From Porphyra umbilicalis (taxonomy: Eukaryota; Rhodophyta; Bangiophyceae; Bangiales; Bangiaceae): a DNA stretch of 64,000 nucleotides. Below are positions 1 through 11,607 of the stretch, one piece after another. Numbering within the stretch: position 1 is the first letter of the stretch; each line of letters begins with the position of its first letter. The DNA lies in contig KV918782.1 in assembly GCA_002049455.2 (NCBI GenBank), forward strand, positions 310,001 through 374,000, read 5' to 3'. A program made the translations under genes and the position numbers. A model generated the notes under the pieces. That model was not told the DNA's origin, searched no databases, and saw only the letters and a program-made list of their open reading frames with translations.

Positions 1-2010
1 GTGGTTGTCGCCCACGATCAGGCGGGGGTGGTCCCCTGTGACGGCAGTGGTGGGCGCGACGCCGTGCACCCGCGGAGCATCGTTTCGGGCTTTGTAGGCC
101 ATGGCGAGGGACAAGTTCGTAGCCAGGCGGGGGGTCTCCGCCACGATGCGCACGAAGGCGTCGCGGATTGGACCATGGTGGTGCTCGTTGCGCCCAATCC
201 CCCAGGGAGCCTCCGTGGGGACGGGGCGCCAGTGCACGCACATGGAATGCAGCGCGTTGATGACGGCGTCGTTCTCGTTCTCCGATCCGCGGTCGGTGAT
301 GACGGTCTCCGGTGGCCCCCAAATGGCAAACCACACGAGGTAGAGCGTCGCAAAGATGATCCTTCTCCGCATGGAAGGGACAAAGCGTCCCTGGCCCCAG
401 TCCGTGTCGAGGTCCGTGATATCCAGGACCTTGGGCAAGTCGGGGGAGAGTTGGAAGACTTCCATAGAAATGATGCGGTTGAATGCGCAGGGGGGGTTGG
501 GGAGGGCGTGGCGGGGGCGGCGGGGGAGGTGGGCATGCTGCTGGCAGGGGACGCAAGTTTCAGTGACGCTCTTAAGGTGGGCGACGTCGGCGGCAGAGGA
601 GGTGCTCGAGGGGAATGCCCGAATGATGGCGTCAACACTTGCGTGGCCGAATTGGAGGTGGGAAAGGCCCATGTCGGCACGAGTGTAGTGGGAGGAGGAC
701 GCGGGCGGGGGGGGTGGGGGCGGCAGCACGAGGTGGTCGCAGCGGACGAGGCACTTGGTGGGCGTGCGCGACGAACCGGCGCAGATGGTGTCCGCGGCGG
801 CTTCCACGACGAGGCGGAGGCGTTTGTGGGAGTGGAGCCCAACATGAAGGGGAGCCGCGTCATTGCGGAGGATGTGTACGTTGGGCAAATGGAGGTGGAG
901 GGCACGACCATCAGCGGCAAGCGTGACGGGGCGCGTGGACACGCGGTCGAGGGACGCAGGCACGTCGGGCCTCAGCGCGTAGGGGGTGGTGGCGGCGCGG
1001 ACGGGGCCAAGGAGCAGCTGCGGGTGCCGCGGGAGCGAGGCGTCCCCGACAATATCGCCCGGCGTGCCGATGTCGGTGATGGCGGTGGCGGAGGCGGGCT
1101 CCGTGACAGCATAGACGGTGAAGAGAGGCAGGGCTGGGGCGAAGTGGGCGTCGTCGTAGTTGATGGCCGGGGAAGGCTGGGCGGGGATGGTCGGTATGGC
1201 GGGGGTCGGCGGGGTAGGGGACAGCGAGTAGGATGGCAGTTGGTCCGAAATGATGGTCGGGGTGGCTAGGTGGGCGCGGGAGGGGGGGTTGGGGTGGGCG
1301 GGCGGCGAGGGGAGGGGCAGGTGCACGCAAAGTGATCGGGCGCGCCGCAGGTGTGGCAGGGGTTGGAACGGTCAGGGGACGGGCGATGAAAGGGTGTCCG
1401 CTAGGTGTTTGTACGGCGTCGTGGCATTGGCGCGAAAGCTCTTCAACACGTACCAGCACTGGTCGTCGCCGGCGGGGTCGTCTTCGACGTCGACAATGAC
1501 GGCGTCGCCGGGGCGGGGCGCGTCGAAAGGCGCGCAGTTGGAGAGGAAGTTCGGCGTGGAGGTCGAGGGGGGGGTGGACAGGGGCGTGACCGGCGGCATA
1601 GGGCGTGGGGGGGGAGGGGGCTCGGCGGTAAGGAGGAGCTGAATGTGGGAGATGTGGGCATGGGGGTTGTTGGCAGGGTGGACGAGGATGGAGTGGGCGA
1701 ACCACTCCGAGCGAGTGGCGTCGAGGAGCTTGTCGTAGAACATAGTCGGGGACTGGTAGGAGTGGGGGAGCTGCGTTTGCAGCAGCGCGAGGGTGGAGAG
1801 CACGCTGTCAAATCGGGCGACCGGTGTGTCCCCAGGAAGCGTGGGCTCAGAGGCCAGGGTGGTGGTTTGCCACATCTTATGGACGCGGAGGGCCCGGGCG
1901 GGGGTGTTGACGCGGCGGGATATGAGGTCCCAGAGATGAGCCTCGTGGCGCCCGCGGGCGTCCGCGATGAGCGCAGGCAGATTGAGATCGGATTGTTTGA
2001 GGGCGAACGC
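1..2010 (-). mobile_element. Fossil LTR retrotransposon fragment (copia order: gag, pre-integrase, integrase)
   Basis: Read on the minus strand, about 2010-1400 gives a gag-like stretch (LPALIADARGRHEAHLWDL, then ALLQTQLPHSYQSPTMFYDK). About 800-560 gives a zinc-binding pre-integrase region with H-x4-H and C-x2-C (LSHLQFGH, CVPCQQ). About 470-1 gives the integrase core, with TVITDRGSENEND and the glutamate-bearing APWGIGRNEHHHGPIRDAF. Integrase following gag without reverse transcriptase between them is the copia order; the reverse transcriptase would lie beyond the left edge. The copy is broken, with several breaks, and looks old. No LTR was identified. The family is related to copia-like elements of fungi and oomycetes by motif style, which is an inference. 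Confidence 0.7.
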
Positions 2011-4754
2011 AGGAGAAAGGGATCAAGCCGAGGGAAACCTGCGGGCAGGAGGGTCGTATCGTCAATCAGGCCCTAGGCCAGGAGCCAATCGCTCGAGCCT
2101 ACATCGAGCCAAGGTGCTCGACGAAGACAGCGCGAGGGAGATTGACCGTTGGCGGGCGTGGAGCCACCCCGCCGTCGGCGATCGCCTCCCATCTAAACCG
2201 CGCAAGCCGTCCCGGCCCGAGGCCCCCACCGGGGGTCCTCGGCCAATCCTATCCCAACCCAGCCGGGCCGGATCCCTATTAATCAACTTCGTTATGGTCG
2301 CGTTGCGCCAAAAGCTGAACAGACCCAGACAGGCGGACAGACGTTTGGGCCAATCAAACGCACTAAAGCGCCTCTTTGACAGGCCTGAACTCTCCACTTT
2401 TTGGCGGAACGACAATACACCATAACAGCATAACACATGCGTGCTGTTTCAGGAAATGAGGGCCCTCGTGTGTGGCGCCGCTGGCGGGTCGCTCCGCAGC
2501 TGCGTGGCCCAGAAGCTCTGAGATGACTCGTTCAGAGGCCCTACGGAGACATCCTGAGCGTCACCTACAGATAACCCTCCGCCCTGTCGCTGGCGATTCT
2601 GGTGCCCCTCGCCACGTGCTTGTTCAGAAAAGGCCGCCCCAAGTTCCGTCCAATGTGCGCTTGCAGGTGCTTCTTTTTTACTGTACAGTACTGTATTTTG
2701 CGCTTCCAGGTGTGGACCCACCAAGTCTCGAAAGAAACCAATAGACAGCAGGCAGTTTTGAGCCAATGGATGCACAGGGATCCACAAGGAGTGTCGTGCT
2801 AGGTTCTGCTGGTGTCCGAACGTCCTGGTTCAGAAGATCTGGCCAGCATTCCGACAGTTTGTCGCGATCCGCAATCGGATGAAACTCGCGGATTCGGCAG
2901 GTCACTCGGCGTTCGCGCAAACGGCACGATCGCAGTGCCGCTCCTCCGCGGCGGCCACTTTTGCTTTGAAACGCGCCCTAAGAGCAAACCTAGCAATGAT
3001 GGACTAACAAAACGTGTCTCTTTTATTGGTGCAACGTGTCTATATTCGCTTATTGGTCCACGATCGACGCTCTCGTCGATGTAACGGTGACCTAAGGAAC
3101 GAGATTCACCACAATGCATTTAGATAACTACATCTCGGTCCCATAGTCCGGGTGACACAATAGAGGGCGCATGTTCTTTTCGAAGACAAAATACGGCACG
3201 CCCTCCCTATTCTGGAGAAGGACTATCCTGGACGTCCGCTCATTGGCTAGACGTCGAAATGACATGGATCGAACACGTGTCCCACGACGACCAAACACGT
3301 TGACCAACGACCGCGAACCGATCGCGGGCCACTCCGACGAGGCCCGTCATCCAGATCGCCGATTCCATCCTGTCTGAGGGGGGCGCCGGTGCAACTGCAT
3401 CTACGACGTCTCTGAGAGCCCTACAAAACCGACTGGGTAGCGTAAACCGCTGGAGCACAGACGCTGTGCTTCTCAAGACCAGAGGGGGCGACCCTCAGCT
3501 TGTCTCGTGCAAAGTTGCAGGTAGATCGCATGATGTACGCGAGAGCTGTAGACGGGCCAACATGGAAGAAAAAACCGCCTCCACGGCAGTTTCCAGCCAT
3601 GAAATTCCCAGCCTTGTGCCAGCCCTCACCACCCGTGCAACACGTTTGGGTGCACACAATCCCGTCTGTGATTCTTACATGTGTGATTGGCTGACAGGTC
3701 GTCATGGCCGTGCACGGTGGCAGCCTGTGGAGCTGCCATCGTCGGCCCGGCAGGAAATCGCGAGGCAGTAATTGAGAATCTCATCTGCGAGTCAAACGGT
3801 TTGACTCGCAAGCGCGCAGGAGGGAGGGAGGACGGAGAGAGCTCGGTGAAGGCCGGCATCAATCAGGATTCTCCAATCAAAACTCGCCGTGCAAAAAAGC
3901 CGCGGGACTGAACTCGGGTCGCCCCCGCAAAGAAGCCAGGCGCTATCAGGGCGTGCGCCATGGCCGACAACCGCGTCATTGGCATGGGCGCGCGCTCTCA
4001 AGGCATTTCTTCCGTCCGACGTGCGGGTGGTCCGTGCAGCGGTGGCGCGGTCGAGGTGGGACTCCCGCCGGGCGGCGGCATAGCACCGCAGCCGCCACAC
4101 GCTCGACGTGGGGGGGAGGGGGGTGCGGGTGTTAGTGTGCTTGTGCGCTACCGTTTGTGGCACCTGTCCGGTCCGGCGGGCGGCGGCGGTGGCGCGTCCG
4201 CCCCCTCGTCGGCAGCCGCGCCGGCCCTCGTCTTTTGCTGTCGCCGTCGGCGACGGGCTCGCAGGCCGTCTTCGCGGGGAGCGTATTGGGCGGGTAGGGG
4301 TCTCTCGACGGGCGGACCGTTTCCACGAACGGGGCGCCATGCGGCGTAGCGGCGACGGCAGCCCGACCACCGCCGCCGTATCGCCTGGCAACCTGCCGCC
4401 GGCGTAGCTGGGGCGAAGAAGCGCGCGGGGGTGGTCGCAGACCCCGGTGACAGAGCGGCCGGGGGAGCATTCCCGCCCCGTGGCGTGGCGCCGGCAACGG
4501 TATCGGGAGGGCGTGCCGGGGTCGGGTGGGCGTGCCGGGGTCGGCTGGTGCCGTGCTGTCGGGGAATGCCCTCTCTCTGTCTAATTGCAATCACGCTCGA
4601 CCAATCTTAAGTACACAATACAATCGCCCTGGTCAAATAGTTTTAGCGTTCAACTCATGCATAGAACACTCACGCTATTGGACAATCCTTTTTGAGCGAC
4701 CGTTACGAGCAACGAATTATGAGACTGGAGCTTCCAAGCCGGCTTCCTCGGCGT
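2011..4754. other. Unassigned sequence, no supported gene
   Basis: Short frames are present on both strands but none carries a recognisable motif or convincing composition. About 3880-4560 is a GC-rich block set in more AT-balanced sequence, which may be a separate GC-rich insertion, but no terminal repeats were found. Nothing else can be supported here. Confidence 0.4.
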
Positions 4755-4860
4755 ACAGTCATCGAAGGTCCATCGAAGATCCATCGAAAGCATGCCTCGA
4801 TGGGGTTCTCAAGGCCCATCGAAGCCCCATCGAGAATCCTTCTCGATGGAGATTCCTGCC
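4755..4860. repeat. Cluster of CCATCGA / TCGATGG words with inverted pairs
   Basis: The heptamer CCATCGA and its complement TCGATGG recur about eight times within roughly 100 bases, in both orientations, so the stretch can fold into several small hairpins. It has no coding content. It looks like the core of a small decayed palindromic repeat. Confidence 0.55.
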
Positions 4861-5619
4861 GGGCCGACGATGTATCACTCAATCGACGTTTACGACGACG
4901 ATCACCCGCTTTATGCCATACTTGTGCTTCGTGTCTGCTTCTGAGTCAGTCGATCGGTGCCTTTCGTCGGCCTGTCGACGGCAATCTGCAGCGGATCTCG
5001 CGGATCACGCCTCGCTGGAGGCTCCGAGATTCTTCGGACGGTTTACTCCAAGGGATGGGCCACGAACCGCCCACCAACAAAGAGGACTATCGATGAAAAA
5101 GTAGCCCGGTCAGGAGTAACTCTATTGCGCATATCGCCCATTTTCGGAGCCTACAATAGGCGGCCTGTGAGGGGGCGCCACGTCGCAAGCCCAATTGAGA
5201 TTTCAAGGATAGTCCTTTGACATTGCTAGGTTTGCTCTAAATCACGACAAGAGCACGCTTCGGGCATGCACGCGGGCTCGCCCCTCGTAAGCTCTCCCCC
5301 CAACAGCGCGGCCCCAGCCGCACCACTAAGCCAAGGCGACCCAGGGCCACCCGCACCAAGGCCACGAGGGCCGCACGAAGGCCACGTGCTCACCAACGTG
5401 CTGCACTGCAAACGACCGAGAGCGGCGCGGACGCGGTCCGCAAAGGCAAGGTACGCTGCTGGAGGACCACCTCTATGTGACGAGGAGCACGTGTTGTGTT
5501 TGTAGGTGTACGTAGATGGGGAGGCAGCTGCATCGGTGTGAGGACTGTATCGTGGCAGCCGGCTAACCGCTCATTTGTTTACTTCTTCTGACCACCCCGT
5601 ACCACCTCCCCCCGTCCAT
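4861..5619. other. Unassigned intergenic sequence
   Basis: No gene, promoter or repeat with visible ends is supported. The interval runs up to the left target duplication (CAT, 5617-5619) of the TIR element that starts at 5620. Confidence 0.4.
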
Positions 5620-6165
5620 CCCTACGGGAAAATTTTGCTGGATATCCAGCTTTTTTGGCCCCGGGATCCCGGAAACAGCCGGATCCGGTGGCCTTGAAGT
5701 CCATTTCGGTCGGAAACAGAGGCCGTTCGACTGATCCAGCGGCTCGCAGGAGCGGGCCAAACAGCAAGCATCATTCCAAGCCACCTGAGCGAGCCCCCAC
5801 AATTGCAGCTGGTCAGAAAATCCAGGATCTCGGGCGGTCTGTCGCCCGACGCGCGCTGCACGTGAGGCGATCTTCCGCGCCGCAGTAGGCTGATTCAACA
5901 ACGGTTGCAGCATCGTTTCGAGGGGTCGCTGAGCCTCCGCGATGGGGGGGGGATGCGGCAGCTAAATACGATTTACCAAAGAATCGGCATCAATGGAACA
6001 GAAGATGGCCAGACTTCCGGCGCCAGAAGGTAATTGAAGGCGAACCCACATGAAGCCGAGGGTCTCCAGATCGTGCCGAGCGGACGCGGGAATGATCGGG
6101 GTCCAGCGCTGGCTTTTTGTGGTCGCACCGAGGGGCTTGCGAAAGCGATTCTTGCCCGCGCCCCC

Positions 6166-7020
6166 ACCCCTCTCACAGCGGCCGCACGCACGCATCGGGG
6201 GCCACCGACGCGGCGCAACCGCCCACACGCCGTGCGCGCGCGCGGCGCCGTCCGTGGGGCCCGCGCCCCCACCCCTCTCACAGGGGCCCACGCACGCATC
6301 GGGCGCCGCCGCCGCGGCGCAACCGCCCACACGCCGCGCGCTCGCGCGTTGCCCTCAGTCGAGCCTGCGCCCCTACCCCTCTCACAGCGGCCCCACGCAC
6401 AAATCGGGGGCCGCCGCGGCGGCGCAACCGCCCACACGCCGTGCGCGGGCGTGCCGCGGGCGGTGGGGCGCGCGCCCCCACCCCTCTCACAGCGGCCGTA
6501 CGCACGCATCGGGCGCCGCCGCCGCGGCGCAACCGCCCACACGCCGCGCGCTCGCGCGCTGCCCTCGGTCGGGCCCGCGCCCCCACCCCTCTCACAGCGG
6601 CCGCACGCACGCATCGGGCGCCGCCGCCGCGGCGCAACCGCCCACACACCGTGCGCGAGCGTGCCGCGGGCGGTGGGGCGCGCGCCCCCACCCCTCTCAC
6701 AGCGGCCGTACGCACGCATCGGGCGCCGCCGCCGCGGCGCAACCGCCCACACGCCGCGCGCTCGCGCGCTGCCCTCGGTCGGGCCCGCGCCCCCACCCCT
6801 CTCACAGCGGCCGCACGCACGCATCGGGCGCCGCCGCCGCGGCGCAACCGCCCACACGCCGCGCGCTCGCGCGCTGCCCTCGGTCGGGCCCGCGCCCCTA
6901 CCCCTCTCACAGCGGCTCCACGCACACATCGGGGGCCGCCGCGGCGGCGCAACCGCCCACACGCCGTGCGCGCGCGCGGCGAGGGCGGTGGGGCGTGCGC
7001 TCCCACCCCTCTCATAGCTG
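6166..7020. repeat. 105-bp minisatellite inside the Harbinger element
   Basis: The word CCCCTCTCAC recurs at 6481, 6586, 6691 and 6796, giving an exact 105-bp period, with about eight units in all. Units carry a CGCCGCCGCCGCGGCG core and alternate in their 3' part. Because 105 is a multiple of three and the units lack stops, several frames on both strands stay open for 280-500 codons. These are artefacts of the repeat and not genes. Confidence 0.9.
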
Positions 7021-7455
7021 CCCCACGCACACATCTGGCGCCTGCGCCGCGTCGCAACCGCGCACACGCGTTGCGCGGGCGCCTTTCCGATCGCTGTTTT
7101 CCGCCACCCCACCCCACGCGCATCGATCACACGCGTTAAGCGGGCGCCGGCGACGCGGCAGCCCGTTACACGGTCACTCATTGCTCGAGTCACCGGGCGT
7201 TGGATGCCCTCACCCCGCTGCACTTCCCTTGCTCCGCACGCCCACCTGCGGCGTGACCAGCTCGTTGCTCTTGCCCTGCGCTGCTGCATTTGTGCTTCCT
7301 GTGCTAGAGGGGCACCCACTTGCCTGGGTCGTGCTCTGGGTTTCCTGTTGCACAGCTGCTCGGACACCACGACGCACACTGCGCCGCGGTGATCCACTTA
7401 CTCGAGTCGCCTGCTCCCCACCTGGTTGCTCTGCATCCCAACGTCGACGACGCTC

Positions 7456-7509
7456 CCCGTGTTTGAGAACTCTCCCGTGTTTGAGAACTCCCCCGTGTGT
7501 GAGAACTTC
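7456..7509 (+). repeat. Three 18-bp direct repeats before the accessory gene
   Basis: The unit CCCGTGTTTGAGAACTCY is repeated three times in tandem about 160 bases before the start codon of the gene at 7673. Its position in the likely 5' leader makes it a candidate binding-site array, but no function is shown. Confidence 0.6.
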
Positions 7510-7672
7510 CTACTACCCCCGTCTTGCTTACGACCCTCCCTCCTCCTGTCACCCCCGTCTTGCTTGAGAGCTTCCTTGTATCCAATTTATTAGTGTCGTC
7601 GGTGACCTACACGGCACCCTCGCTCCTTTTTTTTTTTCCACGCGTGTATTCTTTTGCCAGTGGTGCCCCTAG

Positions 7673-7746
7673 ATGGCGCCGAGGGAGGCGGCGGCGGCCA
7701 CCGCATCGGTGGCCGGCCCGACGACGGCGATGGCGGCCGACACGGT

Positions 7747-7788
<42 letters not shown>

Positions 7789-9520
7789 TGTGGGGAGCAA
7801 GGACGTTGGCGCTTCCACGCCTGGCGTTGGTGGTGGCGCATCCCCTTCTACAGCCGCTTTGTCGGCCGCCTCTGCACCATCTTCGCGCTCAGCTGCAAGG
7901 TCCTCGGCCCGTTTTGACAGCGGCAGCCCGTCAGACGGCCACGTTTCGTTCGGTCGACCGCTATCAGACACAAGTACTGGTGCCGCCCGACGCGTCGGAG
8001 ATGTGCGTCATCAAGACGCTGGCGTGGACCACCACGTGGCGCGGCGCTCACCTGCTCCAGTCGACCTCCTTTCGCAAATTGAGGATGCGTCGCGGGACGA
8101 TCGCCTGGCTGCCACAGCGGCGGCGAGTGCCGGGCTATCCACACGTGGCACCGATCGCCGCCGCAGCACGCGACCGCCACAAGGCGTTGCACGCGGCGGC
8201 GTCGCCCGCCGCGGCGGCGGCGGCCAAGCCAGTGGCCGTGGTGTTGGCTTCCGTGGGCGTGGCCGTGGTGGCCGCCGCCGTGGTCGTGCTGCCGAAGAGA
8301 ACGGTGGTGTTGGGGAGCGCGGGAGTGCCAACGCGACGGACAACGCCAGCGAAGGGGCTGCTGTGCGCGGCGTGATGGTAACTATTCAAGAGCGCCTCCT
8401 CATCGTCAGCAAGTGGGCCGGGGAGGTCGCCTTTCGCGTGACCGCTCACGCGTCGTCCGCACGCCCCCTACAACTGCACTTAAACCACGTCATGGCGGAC
8501 GTCCTCAAAGCGGACCTCGACGGACAGGGAGCTGGCGCGGCCGCTGCGTCTGCCGCCGCCGCGACGCTACGCTCATCCTCTGCCGAGCGCGATGATGGGA
8601 CGGTGCCCTCCGACGGGTCGCCCGCGTCCCTTGCTGCTCTCGGCCGCGACACGCTGGCGCTCTGCCGTGTCGTGAAGGCCGCCCAGGAGCTTTACCGGGC
8701 GGCGGAGCTCGTGCGCGGGCTCACGGGGACGACCGGCGACCAGGTGGCTTTGGGTGTGGCGGACCTTGTACGGAAAAAAGCTCGTGACTGGAATGGTACC
8801 ACAAGCCAAGTTCAAGAAATCCTCGAGTTCGCCGACTCCACGATGCCTTACGTCGGAAATCCCCGACGGTCGGGTGTCCGCGTCAGTGGCGCCCTCCCTT
8901 TGGCGCCATCATCGCCCACCGGGGGGCCAGCAGCGGTCAACAATGGCGCCAGTGGGGCGGCGACCGCCAGCGATGACGCCGGGGGAGTTATGTTTGGGGA
9001 TGTGTGGGAGTTGCTCGGGCAACAGGGCGATGATGCGGACGAGGAGAACTCTGGTGGGGAGGAGGGCGGGTCGGAGGAGGGCGCGCCAGTCGGAGGCTGT
9101 GGGACCAGTACGCGGTCGCGTGCCGACGGCGGGCCGGCGGCGAGACCCACTGAGGTGGGGGGGCTTGCAGTGAGGGGCGGCATGATGACTCCCCCCGCGG
9201 GCGGAAGGCGCTCTACCGGCCCAGGGCTGCAGCGCCCACCCCTGGTGGTCTCCCCAGGTGGTGCCAGTGGGCGGTCTGGGCGTGATGGACATGCTGCTGC
9301 CACCGCCGCCCAGTCGGACAAGGCCATGGCCGACATCCTGGCGGCCGTCTCCACCACCATGGTTGAGAACAGCCGCCGGGCCGACCGCGAGCAGCAGGCC
9401 AAGTCGGACGAGCGGCACACCCAGCGCGTGGCTGATCTGACCCGGCTCATCTTGGCCGAGCCAGGCAACCGAATGTTCAAGGACCTTTTGGCCGCCGAGA
9501 TGGCGGCTGGGCCGCGGTAG
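7673..9520 (+). CDS. Harbinger accessory (ORF2-type) protein, 615 aa
   Basis: The ATG at 7673 opens a 615-codon frame. The N-terminal 150 residues are Ala/Ser-rich and include a 16-residue polyalanine run encoded by a GCG microsatellite at about 7752-7790. Residues about 180-225 are Gly/Arg-rich (RGRGRGGRRRGR), likely to bind nucleic acid. The middle (about 245-390) is the best-conserved-looking globular part, with a Leu-rich segment. A Glu/Asp-rich stretch follows (about 450-475). The C-terminal 70 residues are charged and probably helical (MVENSRRADREQQAKSDERH). In PIF/Harbinger elements a second protein partners the transposase for nuclear import and TIR binding. This one lies tail to tail with the transposase, 70 bases apart. 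No Myb/SANT signature is clear, so the role is inferred from context. Confidence 0.72.
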
Positions 9521-9590
9521 ATTATGTGTACTATACTTCTCTTGCATTGCGACATCTCAAGACAAAAAAAACACTCGATCATCATTTGCA

Positions 9591-10850
9591 TCACCCGTGA
9601 TAGAGCCCTTCTGCAATCATAAACTGTAATACATGCTGCTGCACCCGGCTCCTCGCTGCACCCGCCGCGGGGGGTAGGGGCGCCAGAGACTCGCCCCCTA
9701 CGTTGGTAGCTGCATCCGCTGCGGCATCGTGAGGGGGAATGTCGCCAAGCCGGATGCAGATGTTGTGGAGGACAGCGCACGCTGCCACCCACTCCATCAC
9801 TCTTGTAAAGTCAGCGTCGCACGCCACGGGCATTCTTAGCTCCTTGAGGCTGCCGAAGCGCCCTTTGAGGACTCCAATGACCCTTTCGGCCGAAATTCGA
9901 CGCCGCGCGTGCTGGTAGTTGTAGTTCCGGTTTGCACGAATGTAGGCCGCTGGCCCCTTGTGCGGAAGAAGGACGCGCTCCGAGCCCAGCATACCCTTGT
10001 CGCCGACCAGGTATTCGCCATCGGAAAAGTACAGCTCAGGCTGAGCGTGCCACGGGGCAGTTGCCTGCACTACCGTGTCCGGTTCCGCACCGGTAAACCC
10101 TTGCACCAGACTCGTGATGCGTAGGTCCCAATCGCATGCAATCAGCACATTAACACTGTAGCGCTTGTGCCTGTCGAAAAAGCACCATGGGTCAACGCTA
10201 GGTGCATATGCGAACGGGATAGTAGTGCCATCAACCGCCCCAACGCACCTCTCAAACCCGTACCTCTCCTCCGACTCCCGCGCACATGCCTGGCGCTCGA
10301 TAGCAGTCGGCCAGCGGATCTCGACGGCTTCCCAGCGCAGGATAGCCGACATAACCCGCCGAGTCGCGTTGATCACAGTTCCCGGGGAAACCCCAAATCG
10401 CTGAGCCACGAGGAGGACGGACGCCGCGTTGCCGTAGTGGCCGAACCGAAACAGAGCAATTGCGAGCTGTACACGGACGGAAAGCTGCGGACGCCCGGAC
10501 GGCGGATTAAAGACATCGGCCGCCGTCGAGTCCAAGCGAGACACGAGGTGCGAAAAAGTTCTAGGCTCCACCCGCAGATGCGCAATAAAGTACTCGGGCG
10601 GCAAGGAGTGTAGCACCCTGTCCCTCCAGTCCGTACACTTAGGGATGCGATTGCGGCGAGAGAGCATGTAGCGAGTGACCAAAAGGCGAGTCATGCGCTG
10701 ATGGGCCCGAGCTGCACATAATAACACCCCCACCTCAGACAATACACACGGTGATAAAAGTACGCCCGCGTGCTGCAAGGCAACGACAAATGTCGCCCGC
10801 TTCAACAGCACCCGCAGGCGGCGAATCTCGGCCTGACGGGCAGACACCAT
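9591..10850 (-). CDS. PIF/Harbinger DDE transposase, 419 aa
   Basis: The first ATG of the open frame is at 10850 (MVSARQAEIRR); the frame stays open to about 11030 but with no upstream ATG. Residues about 124-170 hold a winged or helix-turn-helix-like region (FGVSPGTVINATRRV). The DDE core follows: D207 in GAVDGTTIPF, D258 in GFTGAEPDTVVQ and E322 in ERVIGVLKGRFG, with LVGDKGML between the last two. These are the hallmarks of the DDE_Tnp_4/Harbinger family, and the length is normal for it. The enzyme would cut and join the AGGC-type ends of the host element in the nucleus. All catalytic residues are present and there is no internal stop, so it may be active. It converges on the accessory gene at 7673-9520. 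Confidence 0.93.
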   Translation of the reverse strand: MVSARQAEIRRLRVLLKRATFVVALQHAGVLLSPCVLSEVGVLLCAARAHQRMTRLLVTRYMLSRRNRIPKCTDWRDRVLHSLPPEYFIAHLRVEPRTFSHLVSRLDSTAADVFNPPSGRPQLSVRVQLAIALFRFGHYGNAASVLLVAQRFGVSPGTVINATRRVMSAILRWEAVEIRWPTAIERQACARESEERYGFERCVGAVDGTTIPFAYAPSVDPWCFFDRHKRYSVNVLIACDWDLRITSLVQGFTGAEPDTVVQATAPWHAQPELYFSDGEYLVGDKGMLGSERVLLPHKGPAAYIRANRNYNYQHARRRISAERVIGVLKGRFGSLKELRMPVACDADFTRVMEWVAACAVLHNICIRLGDIPPHDAAADAATNVGGESLAPLPPAAGAARSRVQQHVLQFMIAEGLYHG

Positions 10851-11375
10851 GTCTGGCGCACCCGTCAGCGCACCCAGGACGCGCTGAGGACTCCGATGGG
10901 GGGCACTGCGCAACGAGGACGCACGAGAGCGACGTGCCGGGCGCAGCGAGTCGAATCGACGACGCTGGGCAGGCGTGTATGCGCCGTGTCCCTGATGGGA
11001 CTGTCCGTGCCGTCGTCGTGGTGGTGGCAACGAGCCGGCGGTGGCGCGTATTTCGATGCGTGGTCAGTGTGCTTGCGCGAGTCTCGTCGCTCACGGTCCG
11101 TCCGTGTGCGTTGGCTCGCGCTGTGGCACCGACCTTATTGAACGCCCCCCTGTTGCCAGCACGACCCCCCCGTTGCCGGTCGCGACGGGGTCCTCGTTGA
11201 GCACAAGATTCGCATCTCGTGCAGCTGCGTGCTCAAAGATTTACGGACTTGATGTAAATCAATAACTTTTCCAAAACTAGTTATTATTCACAGATAGCCC
11301 CCCTCGAAAGCATTACATGCATCCCCCGGAACGACCCCCCCGTGATGGACGTTTCGACCCCTATTGAACCGGCCT

Positions 11376-11607
11376 AGTGTGTGGCCCAGATCGCCGGCGC
11401 TTGGGCAGCTTTCCCCCGCCCAGACGCCCATTCCTGATGTGTGCCGCCCGCCCCCCCGTCGTTTAACCAGATCGGCTTCGGCGGCGTTGCAACAGATCTT
11501 GGTCGTCCCCACCCCCCCTCGCGCACACCTGTTGTCCCCGTCCTTGCCGTTGTCCCAGGCACGTATCCCCCCCCCTTGCTTCCTTGGAGCGTGCCCTATG
11601 TGAAGGT
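11376..11607. other. Right part of TIR element copy A after the Harbinger insertion
   Basis: From 11379 on, the sequence resumes the TIR element exactly where 5886 left off, as judged from the uninterrupted copy at 61553-62918. No gene is supported before the small frame that starts at 11608. Confidence 0.6.

Larger units (their letters stand above)
5887..11375. mobile_element. PIF/Harbinger DNA transposon, apparently complete
   Basis: The ends are imperfect inverted repeats of the form AGGCYGRTTCAAYA, from A5887 and from T11375. The triplet AGT lies outside both ends (5884-5886 and 11376-11378), a 3-bp target duplication as expected for PIF/Harbinger. The related TIR element at 61553-62918 has the uninterrupted site (GCAGTGTG on its complementary strand, AGT at 62652-62654), so the boundaries are exact. 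Inside are a 105-bp minisatellite, a plus-strand accessory gene (7673-9520) and a minus-strand transposase (9591-10850) facing each other, the usual two-gene plan of this superfamily. Both frames are open, so this copy may be autonomous. Confidence 0.92.

Noticed and set aside
1-1269. 422-codon plus frame over the left edge
   Set aside because: It is the antisense of the copia-order integrase, which has clear catalytic motifs on minus.
3792-4590. Overlapping Arg/Pro-rich frames on both strands
   Set aside because: Explained by a GC-rich block; no domain, no repeat ends and no conserved neighbour.
5973-7567. Open frames of 280-505 codons on both strands
   Set aside because: They coincide with the 105-bp minisatellite, whose stop-free multiple-of-three unit keeps most frames open.
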